From: Diphasiastrum complanatum
Lineage: Eukaryota > Streptophyta > Lycopodiopsida > Lycopodiales > Lycopodiaceae
Assembly (NCBI GenBank): GCA_029204225.1
Contig: CM055108.1
Span: forward strand, 270,217-334,216
Reading direction: 5' to 3'
DNA length: 64,000 bases
The notes beneath the pieces were generated by a model, which was not told the DNA's origin, made no database searches, and saw only the letters and a program-made list of their open reading frames with translations. This document shows positions 50,089 to 61,188 of the stretch, one piece after another. Numbering within the stretch: the first letter of the stretch is position 1; each line of letters begins with the position of its first letter. The position numbers were made by a program, and so were the translations under genes.

Positions 50089-52363
50089 AATTCGTACAGC
50101 TCCGATTTTGGCTAAGAAATTTGACTCACACACCCAATTTGAGAGATTTTTAGTGCAAAATCAAGCATTTTCTATAGAGATTCTAATCCCTTGATTAGTT
50201 CTTGGATTACATCAGCCAAAAAATTAAAATTGAAGCTTGAATTAGGAGCATTAAATGATTTGCTCTGATTTTTTGAGTGCATGTTGAAGTTGAAGAGAGA
50301 CATTGCTAAAAATCATAGATTAAGGAGTGATTTTGCATGTTTGAGACTAGAATCTAAAGTTCCATCATTCTAGATTGGTTCATGAGTGATAGGATTGTGT
50401 CTATAGGCTTTCTAATTGCTAGAAGAATATAGGTTCTGATCTTTTAGAGAAACCATAAGAGTTTCTAGTGCTTTTTCACAATCAAAAATGGCATCAATGG
50501 GTGGTTTTTTGCTTGAAGCTAGTGAAAGGCTTACATCCACTAATTATGCTACTTGGATAGTTCGAATGGAGTCTTTGCTTGTACTTCATGATCTTTATGA
50601 CATAGTACTTGAGGTGGAAGTAGAACCTCAAGGAGGAGTTGAGTTGGTAAAGTACAAAAAGAGATGTACAGTTGCATTACATTGCATAAAAATGAATGTA
50701 AATAATGAACTTTTGAAAGAAATCTCATCTTGTACCACATCCAAAGAGGCATGGGATTCTTTAAAAGCAAATTGTGGATCCAAGAATACTTCAAATATAC
50801 TCATGCTTAGGAATCAAATCCTTCAAAGCATGAAAGGAAATAGTGAAAGTGCCCAAAATTATGTCTTTAGGATCAAATCTTTGAATAAGGAGTTGTCTTC
50901 TATAGATGATAGAATCAAAGATGATGAATTAGTTCAAATCATTTTGAATGGATTAGGAGTTGTCATTCCAATCTTGTTCAAACCTTTGCTATTCAAGATT
51001 CACTTCCTAGTATTGAAAAACTTCAAAGTGTGCTTGTAAGTGAGGAGAGTAGGTTCCATCCAAGAAGACTCAAGACATGGAGATGGAGAGGGAGCATCAA
51101 GTTCCAAAGGCAAGAGCAAGAAGGACAAGAAGAAGCTAAATTGTTTCTTTTGTGGAAAAAAAGGGACATTTTGCATCCGAGTGCTAGAAGAAGAAGAATG
51201 CCCAAGAGAAGGACAATCAAGGCAATCTTGTGCTTGAGGAGGAGGAGGAAGAAGGCAATCTATCTTTGATGGTATCCACACCACAAACATCTAATCAAGA
51301 CACTTGGTGGATTGATAGTGGGGCAAGCTCTCACATGACTCACCAAAAAGACTACTTTTCTACTCTACTTTCTTACAATAGTTCTAAGAGATTTATCTTC
51401 ACTGCAAGTGATCAAGAATGTGAGATTGTAGGTGTTGGATCCATTCCTTTATGTCTAGGATCATCTAAAAAAGTAGATCTAGACAATGTTCTTTATGTAC
51501 CTTCAGTTATAAAGAACTTGTTGAGTGTAGGATAACTTATGGATAGTGGATTAGATGTACATTTCAAGCATGGAGCATGTTCTATCTTGAAAGATAAAAA
51601 ATGTATTGCTAGTGGTTTCAAGCAAGGGAGGTTATTCAAATTAGATGCTAATGTGATGGTTGGGAGTGTGAGCATGGCAAGGGAGGAGCTCACTCAAGTG
51701 GAATTATGGCACAAAAGGTTAGGCCATCCTAACTACAAAGCTATGGAGACCATGGTGACAAAGGAGCTAGCAAGTGGACTTCCCAAAACCATATCCAAGT
51801 GTGGCAAGCTTTGTGAAGCTTGTGGACTCTCCAAATCTCATAAGCTATCTTTCAAGAGATCTTTGACAAGATCTAACTCTCCTCTTGACCTTATACACTC
51901 AGATGTTCATTCATTTTCACATGAATCAAATGGTGGAGCTCTTGTGTATGTCACTTTTATTGATGATAGATCAAGATACTCTTGGGTTTATCTCTTGTTT
52001 AAGAAAAGTGAAGTTTTTGAGTCCTTGGTAAAGTTCAAAACTCTTGTGGAAAAGCAACTTAATACTAGCTTGAAAGTATTAAGAAGTGATAATGGAGGGG
52101 AGTACATCTCCAGTAGGATGAAAGAGTTTTGTGAAACTAATGGCATAAGGAGAGAGTTTACTTGCACATATACTCCACAACAAACTGGAGTAGCTGAGAG
52201 AAAGAATAGGACACTATGTGAGTGTGCTAAAGCTTTGAGATTAGATGCATCACTTCCTATTTCATTTTGGGGAGAAGCTATTTTATGTGCAAATTTTCTA
52301 TGTAATAGAATGACTAATAGTGTCATTAAACGACTTTCACCTTATGAAGTATTGCATTAGAGA
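50089..52363 (+). pseudogene. Copia B leader, gag, protease and integrase, copy R2
   Basis: About 97% like R1 by eye. Gag (50488-51039) is continuous for longer: RNQILQSMKGNSES bridges the point where R1 is shifted. It then loses frame, and a piece with the lysine-rich region is deleted near 51050. Protease frame 51230-51535 (DTWWIDSGASSHMTH) runs into LYVPSVIKNLLSVG and a TAA. Integrase 51539-52360 has the HHCC region, LIHSDVH, VLRSDNGGEY and GVAERKNRT, and ends SPYEVLH-stop like the others. No LTR on either side. Confidence 0.8.
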
Positions 52364-52680
52364 AAATATGGGCCCAAAGAAGGCCCTATAAGAAATGCCA
52401 TGTAGGAGAGAGAAAAATAACTATAAAGTGATTATAATATCATTTTCTAACTTCTTTACACATCTACCCACACTACTTTCCATGTAAATGAATGCACCTT
52501 AGTTTAGTCACATCAAACTTCACTAGTGTTTAACCACAGTTAAAATATATATTTTTTGAATGCTAAAATATTCCCTCCCAATAGTTGGAAACACAAAAAT
52601 TTGAATTAGGAGTGACATTTCTGAAAAAAGCCTACGCCATCTCTATCTCCAACAGAGTTGTTAGCGCCATCTCCAGCTTT
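52364..52680. other. Junction region between copia B and gene X1 in R2
   Basis: Starts with the junction shared by all three copies (GAGAAAATATGGGCCC). About 220 bp of it (roughly 52460-52680) is absent from R1 and L. No coding potential. Confidence 0.5.
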
Positions 52681-55562
52681 GTTATTGTCATTGTGTTGTT
52701 TGTTATTATGCTACTGTACTGATGACAAAGCTTTATCATCTTCATGTGGATCTATCACCAGAATATGCTCCACTCAAGACGAGAAATTCAAAGCAACCCA
52801 AATTGTCAACTTCTGATATGGTCCGATACAAGGAGGAAAAGCTAAAACATGTAGATTTATTGTCATCAAGAACATTGTATTCTATTGATCCATGTTCATT
52901 GCAACATCCAGATTTTCATTCGGTGAGTCAGTTAAGAATCTATGTGTCATGGTAAAAATGGCCTTTTGGGTTAGTGTGAGAATTTGATGCTCTATGGGAA
53001 TGCACATTCAATGCAAAGAATACATTATTTGGAAGAGGAATCAAGGAAAATATCAAAGAAGTGCAAAGAAAAATTTACAAAGATGAAAACTTGTTTGGAT
53101 GAAAATGAGATGCTCAAGGAGGATATCCAAAGGTTGAAATCTTCTTTGCATCATTATACAACTAGTAATGATGAGATATAAATTGCATTTCAATCCATGC
53201 ATATCTCATATTTGTCTCTTGTTAAAAATATGGATGTGCTCAACAGAAAGGTCCGAAGCAACAAGAGAAAAAGACTGGTAAACAAGGATATATGTGATCT
53301 ATCATCCAGATGAGGTCATAGAAAAAGATTAATCCGTGCATTCAAGTAAGTTATAGCTTATTTGGTATTGAATATTGCTTGAACTTTTTGATTCATTCAT
53401 AATCACTAATTTTGTTATTTGTTCATATCAACTTTCTGTTGATTTGCTTATTATATACTGTTGTGAATACTATGAGTGTCCTAATTTCTACTGACATTTT
53501 CATGAACATTATGTTTGCAATGCATATCAACATTGGTTGTTGAAGACCATTTGGCCGGTGAGATTTCAATTGGAAACTCACTAGGCTCTATCTTGACTTC
53601 TAAATCTATGAAATCAATGTTAAATAATAACAAAATGAAGTAGATTAAGGCTTCAATTACGGATAGCATTATGGATGAAGTTGGAAAAATATTAGACACT
53701 ACATTGCTTCAAGGGGCATGCGACTTTTCTAGCATCAGTAGGGAAGCATATGCAATAATGTTTAAGATCATAAAGGAGGCATTTGCACAGGTAAATATTA
53801 AAATGTTTCTAATCCCATGACCATTTCATCTTTAAAAAAACAAAAACAGACATGTTAGACCATGGTATGCAAACAATAGTTGGTAATCCATCTCATATCA
53901 ATGAAGTGTATTGTTCGAAAGGAGAAAGTCTAGCATATAACAATTCCAACAATTTATTTATTGACATTAATCAGTTATTAACATTCATCATAAATTTTTA
54001 CGATATTACAAATGAGAATGTCAATAACAAGTTGATAATTGTTCTCAAGTTAGATGAGTCTAAAATTATAAAAGGACAAAAAATGGAAAGAGTCAGTCTC
54101 ACAATCATGAATGGAGCACTTTCAAATTCAGAAGACTCAGAAGGCCTCAATTTCAGTGTTCAATCAGAAAATGATATCTGGTGGTTGGCAGCATTTCAGG
54201 TATAGTAGTTCCTTCGCATAATAAGTAGGGATAATCATTTGAATATGGATTTCATATCTAAAATCTTATCTATGTTAATATTATGAGTCTAATCATGTTT
54301 TTGTATTCTCTTATAGGTGTTAAAACAAGACCATAACATTCTCTCATGGATATTTAGTAGAACATCATATGTTGGCACCATAAAAAATCACATGGAGGGA
54401 GTTCCACTCAATATTCCTGGAATTGGCACTTTCAACATTGAATGGCATTTAGCAGGAGATCTGAAGACATTAAAATGTATGTTCAATGTATCTCATGGTG
54501 CTAACTTTAAACACCCTTGTTTGTACTGCATGAAAACAGCAAAAGACATGACAAGGAGTACATGAATATCAAGAGATCGAGAAGATCCTAATTGGAAACC
54601 TGTACTATCAATTCCTCTACGAAATGTTCATATCTGTACATTGCATGCGGAGGTGCGTATTATAGAAAAAATAATATATCTTCACATCTTGTTTGCATGG
54701 AATTCCGAGCCAGAGGCCTCTACGAAGGAAGCTATTTCCAGATTAGAGGATGTGTTGTCCAGAGTAGGCTTACATAAAGGCCACGTTAAAATAAAAAAAG
54801 ATGACAAGCTATCAAGTAAAACAGGAAATATTCCATGCAAGCCGAGCATTGGAGGATCTAAGCTCAAAGGTTTTTATCAAATTATTCTGGCAAACAATCT
54901 AAGGTTCAATACACGGTTTGGAAAGAAATTATTGCAGCAACTCAAGATTTCGAAGAAGAAGGTTCTACTCGTATACACAAAGTAGAAGTTTGGAAAAAGT
55001 TAGACAACATGATGAAATACTTGAGAAAAGATAAATTTTCAAATATTGATGTTCAAATGATACAGGAAACAAACAATAAATTTGTGGATGCAGTTCAAAG
55101 TGCATGGGGTGTTGATCATATAACACATTATATGGAAAGATTTTGATTTTACACTACGATAGACAAATATGTGCAGTTAAATTAGATACTTTTGGGACTG
55201 ATTTAGATTATGTTTTTATGACATGCAGCACATATTACGACATCATTCGACATTCTTTGCAAGAAATAGTGAAAGTCTTAGCATATGGTCATTGCAAGGA
55301 ATGGAAAAATCTCATTAGCAAGCAAGAGCGGCATTTCATAAAAGTACACAACATGGCGGGACTAGCACAAAAAACAGCTATATACTGCAACTTTTCCAAT
55401 GGTTTTACAGAAGAATCCAAATTCGTCATAATACAAAATCGACGGATTACAACAAATTTCAAAAAGCATGCAAATTTATACAAGCTAGTAGGCTATAGAC
55501 ACACAATAAAATTTTGTATATTAAATAAAAATATCTACAAAGTACAATTCACCATTATCTAA
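52681..55562 (+). pseudogene. Unknown gene X1, most complete copy; transposase-like blocks
   Basis: The coiled-coil N-terminal part (52722-53330) is broken by indels. Exon 53852-54199 reads NKLIIVLKLDESKIIKGQKMER and ENDIWWLAAFQ. A 117-bp intron (54200-54316, GTATAG...TTATAG) is spliced in phase 0 into VLKQDHNILSWIFSRTSYVG. Next come FNIEWHLAGDLKTLKCMF and FKHPCLYCMK. After a TGA, RNVHICTLHAEVRIIEKIIY follows in the same frame. A shift near 54900 leads to VWKEIIAATQDFEEEGSTR. The last part is 55143-55562. The G-D-L-K block followed by C-x2-C is reminiscent of DDE transposases of some eukaryotic DNA transposons; family unassigned. Could also be a decayed host gene. Confidence 0.45.
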
Positions 55563-56950
55563 TCTGCTTTCGATATTTTTTCCAATGAAAGTTGCAACTT
55601 AGAATCATGCAACAATTTTCTTCTTTCGTATGGATCCAATAGCTCATAGTTTTCATGCTTACTCAGATCAACGTAAGCAGCATACACTGCAAAATGAGAT
55701 GATCTGAGCATGGAGTTCACTGGTCCATATCCTAAAATTTTAACCGCAATAGTTTTCTTTACAAAAATTATTTTATGCACCTTATTGAAATTTTGTCCTC
55801 CAAGAAAATGAGACAGTGCCTTGATTGCCATAATCATAGTTTCACCATGTTGATGAAACTTTGAATGGGCAACAATTATCTCATTATTCTTGAAGGACTT
55901 CAGATAGTGCCCCAGTGCATGATCTCTTGAAAATTCTCCAGCAAAAGATCTCTGCCCTCCTCGACCAATTGCGAAATCATCAAGGAAAATTGTTTTCTGA
56001 AATGATAAAAAACAAAGTAAGCTCCAGTATATAATCTGAAATAACAAATCTACTAATACTTGATAAGAGACAAAAACTTACGCCTTCGGCTTTGTCTTCT
56101 CTGATTACTATCTCTCCATCAATATTATGTCCACCTTTCGATGTCAATATTGTTGGTGAATAGACAGTTGGCTGTGGATAACCAAGTTGACTTTGGATTC
56201 TAAGAAACTCCTCCTCAAAAGGTAGATCACTTATTTGTTGTGCATTTCCTCCACAGCCATCTTCAAGCAATCAGTCCCTGAATAAAACTTATCATTATGT
56301 ACATCGTCAATACCAGGGAGAAGATCATCAGCATCAAAATCAATTATATCCAAAAATTCATCAAGCTCTTTTGCTCAAAATGCAAAGAGTCTCAGCTTCA
56401 AAAAAGTTAAAAAGATCCAATATATCCGATATTGTCAAAAACGAATTATTATCTCTATCATAAGTAGGCAAAGTGATCAAAGATTTATCAGAAGGAGAAA
56501 GGGTAGTGGGTGTTCTAGGGCCTATAAAAGTAGTCCTATTTTGAGCAGGATCAAAATCAAAACAATCATCTAAATTAATACTCGTATCAATAAAAAAAAG
56601 TATTTATATCTACAATCTTTCACTTTTCAGACTTTGTACTACTAGAGGAAGCTGCTTCGGAAGTGGAGGGCACAACCTCTGAATCGTCAAAAATATTTAA
56701 CAAAAAGAAAAAAAATAAAAACAGACTGAAAATCAACAAATCTACATTTTTTATTATGAATTGGGCACTCATCTACAATCTTGAAATCATTATGTAACTT
56801 GGTAAACATTCTATCAAGCTTAGCTTTATAGATATGCTTGTCGAGTGCCACCAGGTCCCGATAATGAATCATGTCCTTATTCTGAGATCTAAATAGAGGA
56901 GTACTGAGCAGGGACTTAAATCTAAAATATATCTCAGAAAATGCCTCCAC
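55559..56950 (-). CDS. Unknown gene X2, convergent with X1
   Basis: Last exon 55559-55996 (FLDDFAIGRGGQRSFAGEFS ... SKHENYELLDPYERRKLL ... SKAD stop). It is joined in phase 0 to the preceding exon by an 85-bp intron (donor GGC|GTAAGT at 56082/56081, acceptor TTTCAG before 55996). The upstream exon has QISDLPFEEEFLRIQSQLGY and an acidic region (ELDEFLDIIDFDADDLLPGID), with at least one apparent frame change near 56260 and another near 56380. A further exon-like frame (56687-56950) reads FRFKSLLSTPLFRSQNKDM and DKHIYKAKLDRMFTKLHNDF, with a donor after NKK. No domain recognised. Its TAG (55559-55561) overlaps the TAA of X1 (55560-55562). Confidence 0.45.
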
Positions 56951-57107
56951 ACCAGGGCCCTCAGTTATAGAAGGTAGAATAAAAAAATAAAAAAAAAAAG
57001 ATTTGAAATAGTCTGACCTATCAGTATTACCAAATTCATTAAAAAAAAAAACAAACTGGATTCAAAATTAGACATTTTAAACAAAAATAACAGAATTAAA
57101 ATTCCAA
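56951..57107. other. A-rich spacer upstream of gene X2
   Basis: AT-rich, no motif copies, leads into the 17-bp motif array. Confidence 0.4.
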
Positions 57108-57828
57108 ATATCGCTCTCAGGCGCAAACCGCAGGTCAGACAAGCACATCAAGGCAACGTGCGCTCGAGAGAGATATTTGGAGTTGAAGTATCGGCTCCGA
57201 GCGCAAGAACACTGAGCAGAAAAAAAAAAGGGGGGGGGGGGGGGATGCGAAGCGCGCTTGAATGCGATACCAGACGATGCAGTATCGAATCCAAGCGCAT
57301 AATAGTCAACGAAAGGTTGAGAGCAAGCGGCATGCTTGAAATCGATATCCGGGAAAGCAATCATAAATTTGCGTGAAAATTTGAGCCGAAAAAGACCTAT
57401 TTATAAAAAAAAATTGCACGTGTGGAGGAGTGTCGAAGGAACACGTGTCGAATTGTGATTGGTTAAAATAAATGTGCCATACCTAGAATGATTGATCTGA
57501 CTTCTGTCACATGTGAGAATGACATTCATCGATATCGGATTCGCGCACGTGTCTCAGCCTATGTGGCCTCATAATTGGGAACATCAATTTCATATGTATA
57601 ATCTTCGGAAATTTCATTTTTTTTTGCAAAATTTTTGCTTTTAGCTCCCGATATTGCTCTCAAGCGCGCTCTTTCACTATTCAAGCTTTCGCCCTCTCAC
57701 AGTGGGCTTGAGTCCGATACCGCTGGTTGTTCAATATCGCTTTCATGCGCGCATCTCTTTTCTTCAAATACTCTGTCTAGATCTTGCACTCAAAACCGAT
57801 ATTCAGTTCTAGTATCGATCTCAAGCGC
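57108..57828. promoter_or_regulatory. Array of nine 17-bp motifs (RTATCGNNYTCAAGCGC)
   Basis: Copies on plus: 57108-57124, 57188-57204, 57282-57298, 57651-57667, 57734-57750, 57812-57828. On minus: 57254-57270, 57332-57348, 57704-57720. A shortened copy (ATATCGGATTCGCGC) is at 57532-57546. The bounding halves TATCG and CAAGCGC are kept while the middle varies, as in a protein-binding site array. The cluster sits between gene X2 (minus) and the H3-like gene (plus), with CACGTG at 57419-57424, 57442-57447 and 57546-57551 and a TATAAAA-like box near 57400. It could be a shared promoter or a subterminal transposase-binding array. Confidence 0.75.
57229..57244. repeat. Poly(A)-poly(G) run
   Basis: About nine A followed by about 15 G, inside the motif array. 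Confidence 0.9.
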
Positions 57829-57910
57829 CCTTTCATCGCAATTTTTTTTGTTTTCATCCACTTTTGTTTTGTTCAAACTTCTTTTTGTTAATTTTCTTCT
57901 TCTGAGAATG

Positions 57911-58721
57911 ATGGCCAGGACCAAATCCACCGCCCGTGCCAACACCACTGTACAGCCATCCCATTCTCATGTTCTCCCTGGTATTGGCGGTAGGCGTGGC
58001 AGAAAGTAGGTCTGGCTGAGGGAGATCAGAAAACTCCAGAGATCAACTGAATTGTTGATCCCTAGAGCTCCTTTCAGCCGATCTGTTTAGAATGTCACTC
58101 TGTCACTTGGGCTAAATGTTCGTTTTGCCGTGACAGCCATCCAGGCCTTACAAGGTGCTGCAGACGATTTTCTGTCCCAGTTTTTTGAGGATACTTGTCT
58201 TTTGGCAGTGCATGGTAAGCATGTCACCATCATGCCAAAGGATTTCGTCATTCTTAAAAGGCTTCAGGACAGATATTCTGGTCTGCATGTTGATAATGTC
58301 AGCACCTCCAGAGACCTGCCTCTGGATAGAACCAACATGACTACTATCTCTAGGAGAAAGAGAAAGCAGCCTGTCCCCAAGAAGGCTGGATCTCGAAGGC
58401 CAGTTGCTTCCCTTCATCCAAGAGGTATCCCGGCCAAGAGACCTCGTGTCTTTCTGAGCTCTGAGTCAGATGCTGGAGAATCTGACTCAAATTGAGAATC
58501 TTCACTCCTTCCTCCTCTTGTTAATCATCTAGCTCCTCAGCAGGTTTCATCACCAAAAGTGTTGATTACCCAAGAGGATCTAGATAAAATAACAAAGAAA
58601 TCTGTAAATATTGTTTCCACTTCTGTTTCTGCTCCTGTACATAATCTTTTTGTGAGAATTCCATACGATCCAACCCAGGTTTTTTTTTATTCAGACCATT
58701 ATAATCAATATGAGACCTACC
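57911..58721 (+). pseudogene. Histone H3-like gene with C-terminal extension, disrupted
   Basis: The tail starts MARTKSTARANTT (canonical MARTKQTARKST), so the Lys4 context is kept but Lys9 is replaced by Ala. The histone fold follows: WLREIRKLQRSTELLIPRAP, then NVTLSLGLNVRFAVTAIQAL, then GAADDFLSQFFEDTCLLAVH and GKHVTIMPKDFVILKRLQ. Loop 1 has canonical H3 length, which argues against a typical CENH3, although LLIPRAPF and MPKDF look CENH3-like. Beyond the fold is an extension of at least 145 codons, first basic (SRRKRKQPVPKKAGSRR), then Ser/Glu rich. In-frame stops: TAG 58007-58009, TAG 58088-58090, TGA 58493-58495. The frame stays open across all of them until the copia A2 LTR cuts it at 58722. 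There is no frameshift. Confidence 0.75.
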
Positions 58722-59546
58722 TGTGAGAAATTAGCAAAAATCTAGCTTGGTATTTTTTATGATAGAAGTTTGTAAGTGAATCTCACATGTGTGGAGGATG
58801 TTCCCACGTGTGGAGAATTGTAAAGTAAATAAAAAATGTTTGATATAGGGGTCTCATAGAATTTCATAGTCAAGCATTTAGGTGTAGGATGTTGATAGGG
58901 TCAAATTTGGCATAGATGGCCAATTATCCATTTCTACTTGTAATGTCACTATTGAGCCAAAAAAGAGTAGGAGGCCAAACTTGTGCCAATTATAGTGTAG
59001 ACAATTGTAATGCTTTTGTTTGATGAAGTTTAAGAGGTCCAATAGGATCTAGAGGTGGAACCATGAGTGGTCCAATAGAATTTGAGGTTTGCTTGAAAAT
59101 GGTCCAATAGAATTTAGAGGTGCATGGATCAATGGTCCAATAGGATTAAGAGGTGAAAAAGTGTGGTCGAATCATAGTTAAGCATAGTGGTAACTCGTGG
59201 ATCTACTAGTATCATTGTACTCCTCATTTGGATCTAATTGATGTTGGAGATTGAGTGGATTTTGAGTGTTATTGGATTTCTAGCTTTCTCTCTCTATCCG
59301 AGAGCTATTGATAATTTTCTCTCTCTACCCAAGGAGAGCAGCTTGTTTTTACTTAGATTACTTTTGGAACACTTCCCACACGTGTGAGTGAGAGTTGGAA
59401 GTGATTGAATGCATGTCGTAGTGTGTTTTTGCCATAGATTCAAAGATAGATCTTGAATCTCAATCTAGTCTTGATCTTGGTGCATGTACACACCTTAGGA
59501 GATCACAAGTACATGTTGTGGACAGTCCACACGAGTGAAATCAATA
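58722..59546 (+). repeat. Copia A2 5' LTR
   Basis: Starts TGTGAGAAATTAGC directly after the H3-like frame and ends just before the primer site. It aligns with the A1 3' LTR and contains CACACGTGTG at 59377-59386. The last bases are ATA, not CA, probably a mutation. Confidence 0.8.
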
Positions 59547-59558
59547 TGGTATCAGAGC
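59547..59558 (+). other. Copia A2 primer-binding site
   Basis: TGGTATCAGAGC, complementary to the 3' end of initiator-methionine tRNA. Confidence 0.88.
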
Positions 59559-60302
59559 CTACCTAAGGTTACCATGCATTTTGATCCATTTGAGTGAAAA
59601 CTATTCATCAATCTTGAGCTAGAAATTGACAAGATCCATTTTCCTAACTATCTTGTCCAATTTTGGATCAAAAGAGATCAATAGGACATTGATTGGGTCT
59701 GACCTAGTACTGTAAGGAATCAGGTGCTCATACACTTGTGAGGAACATCCAATTTCAGTTTGGGAGTTCTCTTTCATGTTTGATCCAAAAATCTTGCTAG
59801 ATAGCTTGTTTTGAGGCTATTTTTGTCTAGTTTCTGATGCAATCAGTTTCATTCCATTTGGTTGAGCCAATCAAAAGTGATAAGCTTTTGAAGAGGGTTA
59901 GGTAGGGCACCTAGACCTGGGTGGACATTTTTGGTTTGGTCAAGAGATTTCTTGTTTGATCCAAAATCACAGTTGATGCTTACCAATCTCATCTATATGT
60001 GATCTAGGCACTATTTTGAGATCTTAGCCATTTTGTTTCATGCAATATCATTGTATTTGAGTCAAATTTGGTTTCTTAGTGTATTTCACACGTGCTAAGA
60101 GTGTTTGATCCTAACTTTGCCCATACTCCATCATTTGATGTGAAGTAGATCTAGTTTTGGAGAGATTGAGATAGCTAGTGAGAATCATCTCACAATTTGT
60201 TGCAAGATCTTGCATAGGAGATGGTAGCACACCATTATTGGATCCTATAGTGAGAGAGAAGCAACATTTCTTGTTCATCACTTTTATTTATCTCCACTTT
60301 AC
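59559..60302 (+). other. Copia A2 untranslated leader
   Basis: About 740 bp between primer site and gag ATG; no coding frame of note. Confidence 0.6.
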
Positions 60303-61161
60303 ATGACTTCAATGAGTTCATACCTGTTGCAACCAAGTGAGAGATTGTCTACTTCCAATTATTCAATATGGAAGTTGAGGATGGAGTCCATCTTGATACT
60401 CCAAGATGTGATGGACATTGTACTTGGGATTGAGGAGGAGCCTCAAGTCCTTAAAGAAGTACAAAAGTACAAGAAGAGAGCTAGGATGGCTCTCCACTAC
60501 ATTAAGATGAATGTCTCTAATGAGATATTAAGGGAATTTGGTGATTGTTCTACATCCAAGGAAGCTTGGGATTGTCTCAAGTCCATCAATGACGCTAAGA
60601 ACACCTCTAGGCTCCTCACTCTTAGAAATCAAATCTTCCAAATTAGTCAAAAGAGTGAGTGCATCTAATTATGTTTTGAGAGTCAAGGATATTCATAGGG
60701 AGCTTGCATGTATTGGTGACTCAATCAATCAAAGTGAGCTAGTCCAAGTCATTCTCAATGGCTTGAGAGATGAATATGACAACCTTGTCCAATCCTATGC
60801 CATTAAGGAGGAGCTACCAAGTTTGGAGGCCCTTCAAAGTGTGCTTATTTATGAAGAATCAAGACAAGAGTACAAACTCTTGAGGATGGACAAGCTATCA
60901 CTCAATCATGATGATGGCAAAGTTATATTTGCCAAGCACAAAGAGAGGAGTAAGAAGCAACCCCATCACTTCTCTAATGACAAAGCTAAAGACCAAGATG
61001 GAGAGGAGGAGGAAGATACCTCTCATGCTTCTACTTCAAATCTCAAGAAGAAGAAGATCAAGCGCTTTTGTTGTGGCAAGAAAGGCCATTATGCCACCAA
61101 TTGCTTCAAGAAGAAGAATCAACTCAATCAAGCCAACATCACTAATGAGAAAGAAGACTAA
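60303..61161 (+). pseudogene. Copia A2 gag
   Basis: MTSMSSYLLQPSERLSTSNYS and IWKLRMESILILQDVMDIVL begin a copia capsid. One frameshift near 60655 leads into YVLRVKDIHRELACIGDSIN and NQSELVQVILNGLRDEYDNL. The knuckle reads RFCCGKKGHYATNC: its first Cys has become Arg (A1 has CFFC), so zinc binding is probably lost. Otherwise intact. Confidence 0.85.
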
Positions 61162-61188
61162 ATTGCAAGTGATGGAGAAGGCTCTCTT

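Noticed and set aside
57911-58495. Calling the H3-like gene CENH3
   Set aside because: Loop 1 has canonical H3 length and the C-terminal extension is foreign to CENH3; similarity to CENH3 is limited to short stretches.
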